Source of the DNA: Bacteroidota bacterium
Lineage (GTDB): Bacteria; Bacteroidota; Rhodothermia; Rhodothermales; UBA10348
NCBI GenBank assembly: GCA_029262775.1
Contig: JAJCYR010000042.1
Location: forward strand, 1-64,000
Reading direction: 5' to 3'
Length of the DNA stretch: 64,000 bases
Shown: piece after piece, positions 57,796-64,000 of the stretch
Layout of the letters: the number at the start of each line of letters is the position of its first letter
Numbering within the stretch: the stretch's first letter is position 1
The notes under the pieces: model-generated
Told to the model about the DNA's origin: nothing
The model's input: only the letters and a program-made list of their open reading frames with translations
Database searches by the model: none
Position numbers and translations under genes: made by a program

Positions 57796-58974
57796 ATGAA
57801 CGCCATGAACATCCAAAAACTGCGCGATGACACGCCCGGGTGCGCGCATGTGGTGCATTTGAATAATGCGGGGGCGGGGCTCATGCCCCGCCCCGTACTC
57901 CAAGCTGTTACGGAGCATCTGGAGATGGAGGCGAGGCTCGGCGGGTACGAAGCCGCTGCCCTGGCCGAGCCTGCACTCGCGGCGACCTACCAGGCGCTCG
58001 CCGACCTCGTGGGCGCACGGCCCGACGAGGTCGCCCTCGTCGAAAACGCCACGAAGGCCTGGGGCACCGTGTTCTACGGCATGCCGTTTCAGCGTGGCGA
58101 CAACGTCATCACGACACACGCGTCCTACGCATCCAATTACCTGGCCATGCTGCAGCTGCGCCAACAGCTCGGAATTGAGATTGTGGTCGCGCCCTCGGAC
58201 GGCGAGGGGCAGGTCGATGTAGATGCCCTCGAGGACTGCATCGACCAGAAAACACGGCTCATCTGTTTGACGCACATTCCGACCAACTCCGGGCTCGTCA
58301 ATCCGGCGGCCGACGTCGGACGCGTAGCGCGGCGGCACGGCGTTCCGTTCCTCGTCGATGCATGCCAGTCGGCCGGGCAGGTGGATATGGATATGGACGC
58401 CATCGGGTGCGATTTCCTGTCGGGGACGGGGCGCAAGTACCTGCGTGGGCCGCGCGGAACGGGTTTCCTGGTGGTGCGTCGGGAGCGGATGGACCTTATC
58501 CGGCCGCCTACAATCGATCTGCGGGCGGCTGACTGGACGGCGACAAATGCCTTCGAATTGCAGGACACGGCGCGGCGCTTCGAGTCCTGGGAAGGGTATG
58601 TGGCCGGAAAAATCGGTCTGGGCGTGGCCGTCCGGTACGCACTCGATTTGGGTATGAAGCGTGTAGAGGGGCGGATTGCGATGCTGGGCGCTGCACTTCG
58701 CGAGCGGCTGCAGGCACAGCGGGGTATCACGGTGCACGATATTGGGCGGCAGAAAGGGGGCATTGTGACGTTTTCTCACGCCGTGGTGGGCGCCGACGCA
58801 CTCAAAAAGGGCCTCGCTGCCGAGCGCATCAACGTGCACACGTCAGGTCCCGAGTGGTCGCGCCTTGACGCCGAGGCCCGGAATTTGCCACTCATGGTGC
58901 GGGCATCGGTCCATGTCTACAATACGGAGGAGGAATTGGACCGGTGTGTGGAGGCGATTGGGAGGATTTGTTGA
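57796..58974 (+). CDS. class V aminotransferase (cysteine desulfurase-like)
   Basis: 392-aa PLP enzyme. VVHLNNAGAGLMPRPVLQAV at the N-terminus, LVENATKAWGTVFYGMPFQR, ICLTHIPTNSGLVNPAADVG, PFLVDACQSAGQVDMDMDAI (PLP Asp and Gln), and SGTGRKYLRGPRGTGFLVVR with the PLP Lys. Resembles SufS/CsdA-like and isopenicillin-N-epimerase-like proteins, but the loop for a catalytic Cys is not evident. Substrate unknown. Paralogue-level similarity to the enzyme at 29.7-30.9 kb. Not in a suf operon. Confidence 0.82.
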   Translation: MNAMNIQKLRDDTPGCAHVVHLNNAGAGLMPRPVLQAVTEHLEMEARLGGYEAAALAEPALAATYQALADLVGARPDEVALVENATKAWGTVFYGMPFQRGDNVITTHASYASNYLAMLQLRQQLGIEIVVAPSDGEGQVDVDALEDCIDQKTRLICLTHIPTNSGLVNPAADVGRVARRHGVPFLVDACQSAGQVDMDMDAIGCDFLSGTGRKYLRGPRGTGFLVVRRERMDLIRPPTIDLRAADWTATNAFELQDTARRFESWEGYVAGKIGLGVAVRYALDLGMKRVEGRIAMLGAALRERLQAQRGITVHDIGRQKGGIVTFSHAVVGADALKKGLAAERINVHTSGPEWSRLDAEARNLPLMVRASVHVYNTEEELDRCVEAIGRIC

Positions 58975-59025
58975 CGGATCGGTCCCCGCCCGCTACATTT
59001 CGGTTTCACCCGCAACCGGCCTGCC

Positions 59026-60354
59026 ATGCCTCACGCCCAGACGTCCCGATACGCCACGCCTGCGTGGGCCCTTTACGATTTTGCCAACTCGGCGTTCACG
59101 ACACTCGTGGTGACGTTCATCTATGCCACGTACTTTACGAAAAGCATTGCGCCGGACGAGACTACGGGTGCGAATCTCTGGTTTACGGGCATTACCATCT
59201 CGGGCCTCATTGTGGCCGTCGTATCCCCGTTTCTGGGCGCGCTCGCCGATCAGGGCGGCCACCGCAAACGGTTCCTCTTCGCAGGCACTCTCGCATGCAT
59301 TCTTCTGACCGCAGCCCTCTATTTCCCCGGCCCGGGCGACGTCATGGCGGCGCTCGTCATATTCATTGCGGCGAACGTGGCATTTGAACTGGCCGGCGTC
59401 TTTTACAACGCCTTCCTGCCGGACGTGGCTCGCCTCTCCCGTATTGGCCGCGTTTCCGGATACGGATGGGCCCTCGGATATGTCGGCGGTCTGCTCTGCA
59501 TGGTGGTGGGCCTCGTGCTGCTTGTGAACCCCGACCCCCCGCTTTTCGGGCTGGATGCGGACCAGGGGGAGCATATCCGCGCCACCAACCTGCTGGTAGC
59601 CGTCTGGTATGCCCTGTTCAGTATCCCACTGTTCCTGTGTGTCCGCTGCAGGGACGTAGCCAATGCGCCCCGACTGCGAACCATCATGCGCTCCTCCTGG
59701 ATCGATGTCCGGCGCGTGTTTGGCGATATTCTGCGCTACAGACAGGTGTTCCGCCTGCTCGTAGCCCGCCTCATCTACAACGACGGACTGATCACGATCT
59801 TCGGCGCGGGCGGCGTCTACGCCGCGGTCGTGTTCGACTTTACGTTCCAGGAAATCATGATCTTCGGCATAGCACTCAACGTGGCGGCGGGTATAGGCGC
59901 TTTCGCGCTCGGCTTTCTGGATGACCGGATCGGCGGCAAACGCACCATCCTGATATCGATTGCAGGCCTCTCGCTGGCCACGCTGATTGCGGTCATGAGC
60001 CGCAGTGTGCTCTGGTTCTGGGTGGCGGGCGTCGGGATAGGGCTGCTGGCCGGCCCGAACCAGAGTGCGAGCCGCTCCCTGCTGGCGCGCTTCACTCCCG
60101 AGGACCACGAGAACGAATTCTTTGGCTTTTTTGCTTTTTCAGGTAAGTTTACCGCCTTTATTGGCCCGTTCCTGCTCGCCAAAATGACACTTATTTTCGA
60201 CAGTATGCGCTATGGCATTGCGGTCGTTGTCGCCATGTTTGTGATTGGTGGTATACTGCTTTTGCGGGTCGATGAGAACGAGGGCGTTGCGCAGTCCGGC
60301 CGCGCCCCCAATGCACCATCTACTCCTTCGACGCTCTCTACGGCGTCTGTCTGA
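59026..60354 (+). CDS. MFS transporter, UMF1 (Atg22-like) family
   Basis: 442-aa, ~12 membrane helices. The family's signature is at the N-terminus: PAWALYDFANSAFTTLVVTF and IYATYF, followed by VVSPFLGALADQGGHRKRFL. Also FYNAFLPDVARLSRIGRVSG YGWALGYVGG and the later GLLAGPNQSASRSLLARFTP. UMF1 proteins are related to yeast vacuolar amino-acid effluxers; substrate in bacteria is not known. The Ser/Thr/Pro-rich C-terminal tail is low complexity. Confidence 0.9.
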   Translation: MPHAQTSRYATPAWALYDFANSAFTTLVVTFIYATYFTKSIAPDETTGANLWFTGITISGLIVAVVSPFLGALADQGGHRKRFLFAGTLACILLTAALYFPGPGDVMAALVIFIAANVAFELAGVFYNAFLPDVARLSRIGRVSGYGWALGYVGGLLCMVVGLVLLVNPDPPLFGLDADQGEHIRATNLLVAVWYALFSIPLFLCVRCRDVANAPRLRTIMRSSWIDVRRVFGDILRYRQVFRLLVARLIYNDGLITIFGAGGVYAAVVFDFTFQEIMIFGIALNVAAGIGAFALGFLDDRIGGKRTILISIAGLSLATLIAVMSRSVLWFWVAGVGIGLLAGPNQSASRSLLARFTPEDHENEFFGFFAFSGKFTAFIGPFLLAKMTLIFDSMRYGIAVVVAMFVIGGILLLRVDENEGVAQSGRAPNAPSTPSTLSTASV

Positions 60355-60399
60355 TTCCTGCCTACTCTCTGCCCGATTCCTGCCTAAACTCCTTTCGTC

Positions 60400-61545
60400 A
60401 TGTCTGCTACTGTCCAAGAAATCCTCGAATTCCTGGAACGCTGGGCACCTCCTGCTACCGCCCAGTCCTACGACAACGTGGGCTTGCAGGTCGGCCGATT
60501 GGGCGCAGACGTGACGCGGGCTGTTGTGGCCCTGGACATGACACCGGATGTCCTTCGAGAGGCAGAGAGTGTGGGCGCCGAACTCATTGTGACGCACCAC
60601 CCCCTCCTGTTCAAGGGAGTCAAGCAGCTGACCGAAGGACCCCTTGTCCCCGAACTGGCCCTGCGCCTTGCCGAAGCGGGCGTAGCGCTTGTGAGCGCCC
60701 ACACGAATCTGGATGCGGCCGTGGGCGGCGTAAATTTTGAATTGGCCCGGCGACTCGGGCTACAGCATGTGGCCGTTCTGACGGGCATGGACGGCGCCCT
60801 CCGCAAACTCGTGGTCTTCGTGCCCGAGGAACACGCCCGCAACGTGCACACCGCCATGGCAGACGCCGGAGCGGGACACATCGGCGCCTACGAGGCGTGT
60901 GCATTCCAGACTCCGGGCACTGGATTTTTCCGGGCGAGCCCGGGCTCGCGCCCTGCCGTCGGGTCCACTGGTGACCACCTTGAACACGTCGCTGAGGTCC
61001 GGCTCGAAATGCAGGTACCCTCCTGGCTGGTGCCGGACGTGGTCCGCGCCATGACAGCGGCGCATCCATACGAAGAAGTTGCGCACGATATCTATCCGCT
61101 CGACCAGGCATCTCTCGCCGCTGGGCTCGGCGCCGTGGGCGAGCTCGGCCAGCCAGAACCGCTCAGGGCGTTTTTGGACCGGGTCTGCGCCGCGCTGGGG
61201 ACGAGGGCCGTGCGCTTCGCGGGAAATGAAGACATGACCGTGCAGCGTGTGGCGGTCTGTGGTGGCTCCGGGTCCTCGTTCCTGCCCGCCGCCCACGCGG
61301 CCGGCGCCCACGCATATGTAACTTCTGATGTTACATATCACACGTGGTTCGATCTCATGCGCGGAGATGGATCCCTGACCATGGCCATGGTCGATCCGGG
61401 CCACTACGAATCGGAACGGTGTACGGAAGAACTCCTGTGCAACCGCCTGTCAGATGCGTTCCCGGACGTAAGTTGGCATGTAACCACGACGCGTACATCG
61501 CCCGTAAAAAACTGGATCGGTTCACACGATATGCAACGAACTTAA
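60400..61545 (+). CDS. Nif3-like dinuclear metal-centre protein
   Basis: 381 aa of the YbgI/NIF3 family, the long form with an inserted PII-like middle domain. Metal-binding motifs: SYDNVGLQVGRLGADVTRAV, LIVTHHPLLFKGVKQLTEGP (His-His), VSAHTNLDAAVGGVNFELAR, and the C-terminal MVDPGHYESERCTEELLCNR (H..E). Often called GTP cyclohydrolase 1 type 2 homologue. Function in vivo is unknown. 52 bp upstream of the coiled-coil/zinc-ribbon-like gene, its usual neighbour. Confidence 0.9.
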   Translation: MSATVQEILEFLERWAPPATAQSYDNVGLQVGRLGADVTRAVVALDMTPDVLREAESVGAELIVTHHPLLFKGVKQLTEGPLVPELALRLAEAGVALVSAHTNLDAAVGGVNFELARRLGLQHVAVLTGMDGALRKLVVFVPEEHARNVHTAMADAGAGHIGAYEACAFQTPGTGFFRASPGSRPAVGSTGDHLEHVAEVRLEMQVPSWLVPDVVRAMTAAHPYEEVAHDIYPLDQASLAAGLGAVGELGQPEPLRAFLDRVCAALGTRAVRFAGNEDMTVQRVAVCGGSGSSFLPAAHAAGAHAYVTSDVTYHTWFDLMRGDGSLTMAMVDPGHYESERCTEELLCNRLSDAFPDVSWHVTTTRTSPVKNWIGSHDMQRT

Positions 61546-61597
61546 TTTTCGCCGCGCAGTTACCGGGTAGTCTACAGAAGAACGAGATAATACAACT

Positions 61598-62356
61598 ATG
61601 GCACCTACCGCGACCGAAACGACCATTGCCGATCAGCTGCAGGCCCTTGTCCGCCTGCAAGCCGTGGACAGCAGAATTGACCGCATCAAAAAACTGCGTG
61701 GTGATCTGCCCGACGAGATTCGGGACATGGAGGATGAAAAGGCCGGTCTTGAAACGCGGATCCAGAAGCTCGAAGACGAGAAGAAGCAGAATGAAGTGTC
61801 GGCCAAGCAGGCCGAAAATGACGTCAAAGAGGCTGAACAGCTCATCAAGAAGTACGAGGAGCAGCAACTCCAGGTGCGCAACAACCGCGAGTACGATGCC
61901 CTGACCAAGGAAATCGAGGCACAGCGCCAGCGCATTGTCGACGCCCAGACACGCGTGGCGGAGCTGGAAGCGGCCGGCCCGGTCCAGGAGCTTGCCGTTG
62001 AGGAGGCCACCTCCCGCCTCGCGGAAATCCAGGAGGTCCTCGATTCCAAGCACACGGAACTGTCCGAAGTGCTCAAGGACACGAAGAGCGAACAGTCGGC
62101 GTACGAAAAGCTGCGCAAGAACGCCGAGAAGAGCGTTGACGACCGGTACGTTCGGGCGTATAACCGTCTCCGGGGACGCCTGCGTGACGGACGAGCCGTC
62201 GTGCCGCTTGAACGGGGAGCCGCCGCCGGGTTTGCTGTACCTCCGCAACGCCAGCTCGAAATCCGCAAAAAAAACCGGATCATTGTATGCGAGCACACCG
62301 GACGCATTATTGTGGATGGAGACCTGTTCGACGAGGTCTCCGGCGAAGTAAAATAA
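61598..62356 (+). CDS. coiled-coil protein of the C4 zinc-ribbon family with lost Cys ligands
   Basis: 252 aa. Residues ~10-175 are a long coiled coil (QALVRLQAVDSRIDRIKKLR, DLPDEIRDMEDEKAGLETRI, NREYDALTKEIEAQRQRIVD). The C-terminus has the family block PPQRQLEIRKKNRIIVCEHT, GRIIVDGDLF. In relatives this block is CGGCF..(I/L)PPQRQLEIR....II.CEHCGRI. Here the first CxxC reads GAAAG and the second is CEHT, leaving one of four Cys. So the zinc ribbon is probably not formed. Precedes rnpB and probably shares the transcript's upstream region with nif3-like gene. Confidence 0.85.
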   Translation: MAPTATETTIADQLQALVRLQAVDSRIDRIKKLRGDLPDEIRDMEDEKAGLETRIQKLEDEKKQNEVSAKQAENDVKEAEQLIKKYEEQQLQVRNNREYDALTKEIEAQRQRIVDAQTRVAELEAAGPVQELAVEEATSRLAEIQEVLDSKHTELSEVLKDTKSEQSAYEKLRKNAEKSVDDRYVRAYNRLRGRLRDGRAVVPLERGAAAGFAVPPQRQLEIRKKNRIIVCEHTGRIIVDGDLFDEVSGEVK

Positions 62357-62368
62357 GTACCTGAATTT

Positions 62369-62775
62369 GCCAGTCGGATCATCGCGCCGGAGCGCTACTA
62401 CGGCGGTTTCGGTGAGGAAAGTCCGAACACCACAGGGCACCGTGCTTCCTAACAGGAAGGCATTGCGTTTGCGCAGTGACGGCACGTGCAACAGAAAGCA
62501 AACCAGCCGATGGTTCCCATGGAACACAGGCGATGGGTGAAATGGTGGGGTAAGAGCCCACCGGCGCTGCGGGTGACCGGAGCGGCCAGGCAAACCCCAT
62601 GGGGTGCAAAGTCAAGCAGCATCGCTCCTGCAAAGGATATGGCGGCCCGTCGAAGTGCGATGCGGGTAGACTGCTCGAGGCTGGTGGCGACACCAGTCCC
62701 AGATAAATGATGATCTCCCCGTCTTACGTCGCGGCAGTGCGCGGGCAGACAGAATTCGGCTTACAGGCTGGCAAT
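62369..62775 (+). ncRNA. rnpB: RNase P RNA
   Basis: Catalytic RNA for 5' maturation of tRNAs. The universal GAGGAAAGTCCGAACACCAC segment (with the following AGGGCA) is at ~62414-62440, and the partner elements are near the 3' end (GACAGAATTCGGCTTACAGG, ~62748-62767). The 5' GCCAG (62369) pairs with CTGGC (62768-62772) as helix P1. GATGGTTCCC... and the AGTGCGATGCGGGTAGACTG region (P10-P12, P15-type) fit the type A structure. A terminator follows at once. Ends are estimated to within a few bases. Confidence 0.95.
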
Positions 62776-62781
62776 GCCGCA

Positions 62782-62811
62782 AAAGGGCGTCCGAAAGGGC
62801 GCCCTTTTTTT
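62782..62811 (+). terminator. Rho-independent terminator of rnpB
   Basis: AAAGGGCG (62782-62789) pairs with CGCCCTTT (62800-62807), loop of ten bases, T-run to 62811. Confidence 0.9.
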
Positions 62812-62819
62812 GGGGCTGG

Positions 62820-62853
62820 CCTGACCGGTGGCACAGCCTGACCGGTGGCACAG
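62820..62853. repeat. 17-bp perfect tandem duplication
   Basis: CCTGACCGGTGGCACAG occurs twice back to back between the rnpB terminator and the end of secG. No function evident; a slippage product is likely. Confidence 0.8.
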
Positions 62854-62879
62854 CGGGTACGGGAATTCAGATCCGCAGA

Positions 62880-63254
62880 TCAGTTGTCGCCCGATCCGCC
62901 CTCTTCGCCCGTGCTGGTGCCCGAGCCGGATGCGCCATCATCGAGCTGCTCGCCTGCAGGCGGCAGAATCGGAGCCTGCTGGGTCTGGACGCCCTGCTCC
63001 TGGATGACCGAGCCCGCATTGCCTGAGCGGTCAATGACGAAGTTCGACAGGATGCAGAGCACGATGAACATCGTGGATAGCACCCAGGTGGCCTTTTCAA
63101 GGAAATCGGGAGCCTGACGCGATCCCAGAATCTGCGTGGTCGCGCCACCAGACGCAATACCCGCCAGCCCACCACCGGTACCGGCCTGCAGAAGTACAGC
63201 CAGTGTCATCAACACGGCAATGATGGAAATCAGAATGATGATGAGAGTAAACAT
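62880..63254 (-). CDS. secG: preprotein translocase subunit SecG
   Basis: 124 aa, two membrane helices: FTLIIILISIIAVLMTLAVL then LQAGTGGGLAGI, and FLEKATWVLSTMFIVLCILS. The LQxGkGgGl.gi.sGgatt.ilG.r...dfLek.t motif is intact (GGATTQILGSRQAPDFLEKA). The C-terminal tail is long, acidic and Gly/Ser-rich (DDGASGSGTSTGEEGGSGDN), longer than in most SecG. ATG at 63254 replaces an upstream extension. Confidence 0.92.
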   Translation of the reverse strand: MFTLIIILISIIAVLMTLAVLLQAGTGGGLAGIASGGATTQILGSRQAPDFLEKATWVLSTMFIVLCILSNFVIDRSGNAGSVIQEQGVQTQQAPILPPAGEQLDDGASGSGTSTGEEGGSGDN

Positions 63255-63327
63255 GCTCGTCCTGTATGGCTCGCGATAGTAATCGGGCAAGAATTGTAGT
63301 CGGTAAATATACGACCAGGAAGCGGCC

Positions 63328-64000
63328 TTACTCAAGTGACATAATGATGAAACCTGCAGCGGCCATGGCGGCCGTTTCTGCGCGCAGCCTCCGCGGGCCA
63401 AGCCACACCGACCTCCACCCCGCCTCCTGGGCCAGTTGGACTTCAGCATCTGAAAAACCGCCCTCCGGCCCTACGAGGAGTGTCACGTGGCGAGGACGCG
63501 TGCCCTCCGATCCGGCGACGCCCGTGTCAAGGGGTCGAAGTCTGTGGCATTCCCGGCGGAGGTGGTTGGCATGCGAACCGGCTTCGTGGGCCACGAGCCC
63601 CACCGCGTCTTCCCCCAGACCTTCCACCACCGACGGCAAAGACGCTGGCGCCTCCAGAACCGGAAGACGGCTTCTGCCGGACTGCTTCAGCGCCGCCACG
63701 AGGATGTTCTGGCACCTGTCCAGCCGAATCCGGGAGCGCTCGGTGCGCTCGCTCTCGAGCGGCACAATGGAATGAACCCCGAGCTCGACGGCCTTCTCCA
63801 AAAACATTTCGTAGCGCGCCGTCTGTTTGAGGAGGCCGAGGGCCACGCGAAGCTGGACTGGCGGCTCGGTCCTGCAAGGCAGCGCCTCCACGACGCGGCC
63901 GACAGCCTGCCTTCTGGTCACGGCCTCCATTTCCACGCGAAACAGCCCACCCACGCCGTCCGTCACCCGTACGTCATTACCCACGCTCACCCGCAGCACG
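63328..64000 (-). CDS. rsmE: 16S rRNA (uracil-1498-N3)-methyltransferase, N-terminus beyond the window
   Basis: At least 223 aa. Starts inside the PUA-like N-terminal domain (LRVSVGNDVRVTDGVGGLFR), so ~20 residues lie past the window edge. The SPOUT domain has LLKQTARYEMFLEKAVELGV, RSRIRLDRCQNILVAALKQS GR, LLVGPEGGFSDAEVQLAQEA and LGPRRLRAETAAMAA AGFI. These are the RsmE signature (K..r.e.ivqKatELGV, GPEGG....E, LG.riLR.ETA). Modifies U1498 of 16S rRNA. 73 bp upstream of secG on the same strand. Confidence 0.93.
   Translation of the reverse strand, partial: VLRVSVGNDVRVTDGVGGLFRVEMEAVTRRQAVGRVVEALPCRTEPPVQLRVALGLLKQTARYEMFLEKAVELGVHSIVPLESERTERSRIRLDRCQNILVAALKQSGRSRLPVLEAPASLPSVVEGLGEDAVGLVAHEAGSHANHLRRECHRLRPLDTGVAGSEGTRPRHVTLLVGPEGGFSDAEVQLAQEAGWRSVWLGPRRLRAETAAMAAAGFIIMSLE

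Noticed and set aside
58993..60108. 371-aa minus-strand frame opposite the UMF1 transporter
   Set aside because: Hydrophilic antisense of membrane helices, no recognisable domain.

Overview
The window is a contiguous piece of a GC-rich bacterial chromosome. Gene content and style point to the Bacteroidota/Rhodothermota side of the tree. The clues are a carbamoyl-phosphate synthase large subunit that lacks the usual allosteric domain, a NusG-like UpxY-type antiterminator at the head of a polysaccharide operon, a WecA-like transferase fused to a CapD/FlaA1-like half, a small phosphatidylserine decarboxylase, and a possible type IX sorting tail on a mannanase. This assignment is inference; no 16S or marker phylogeny could be run. 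There is one tRNA (Arg-CCT), one RNase P RNA, no rRNA and no CRISPR array.

Region 1 (1-14.7 kb) is a surface-polysaccharide locus. It holds an IS200/IS605 remnant, a UDP-GlcNAc dehydrogenase, a YjbH-like outer-membrane protein, a lipoprotein and the WecA-CapD fusion. Two broken transposases (IS481 and IS4 type) follow, then an SLBB protein with a Wzc-type tyrosine kinase, gmd, ugd, and a sulfate-activation operon (DUF2061 protein, cysD, cysNC). A second part of the same programme lies at 19.7-23.9 kb as one minus-strand operon: UpxY/NusG-like antiterminator, sulfotransferase, GT4 glycosyltransferase, Wzx flippase. Together they suggest a sulfated, uronic-acid- and deoxyhexose-containing polymer, with cysD/cysNC supplying PAPS to the sulfotransferase.

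Two accessory islands interrupt this locus (14.7-19.7 kb and 24.0-26.5 kb). Both are dense in toxin-antitoxin type genes, many broken: a HicB-like protein, DUF433/DUF5615 remnants, a truncated XRE antitoxin, two AAA/DUF4143 ATPases, an intact RES/Xre pair, an intact VapBC pair, partial vapB, DUF433, relB, yafQ and NYN genes, and a DUF2281 orphan. They also carry two kinds of short phased direct repeat (22-bp and 10-bp period) that do not look like CRISPR or IS ends and may be operators or mobility sites.

Region 2 (26.5-46.3 kb) is housekeeping. metG is followed by a plus-strand run: hisA, a class V aminotransferase, lolA, a UPF0104 flippase-like protein and a catalytically dead M1-peptidase-like protein, then a small conserved protein. 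A long, mostly overlapping minus-strand block runs from psd down to rlmB: psd, pssA, purS, clpS, rlpA, yigZ, obg, dprA, rluD, ptsN, hisS, lgt, rlmB.

Region 3 (46.3-64 kb) has an FtsX/MacB-type ABC permease and carAB, whose leader contains a terminator hairpin just before carA. Next come a TonB-like protein and a three-gene cluster likely connected with copper: two paralogous Cys/His secreted proteins plus a CusF-TlpA fusion. The remainder is a GH26 mannanase, a small membrane protein overlapping tRNA-Arg in antisense, a second class V aminotransferase, a UMF1 transporter, a Nif3-like protein, a coiled-coil protein with an eroded zinc ribbon, rnpB, secG, and rsmE cut by the window end.

A cross-window theme is in-frame GC-rich minisatellites that add Gly/Ser/Ala/Pro-rich inserts to otherwise ordinary proteins (flippase, GT4, RlmB, RluD, MetG, Wzc tail).
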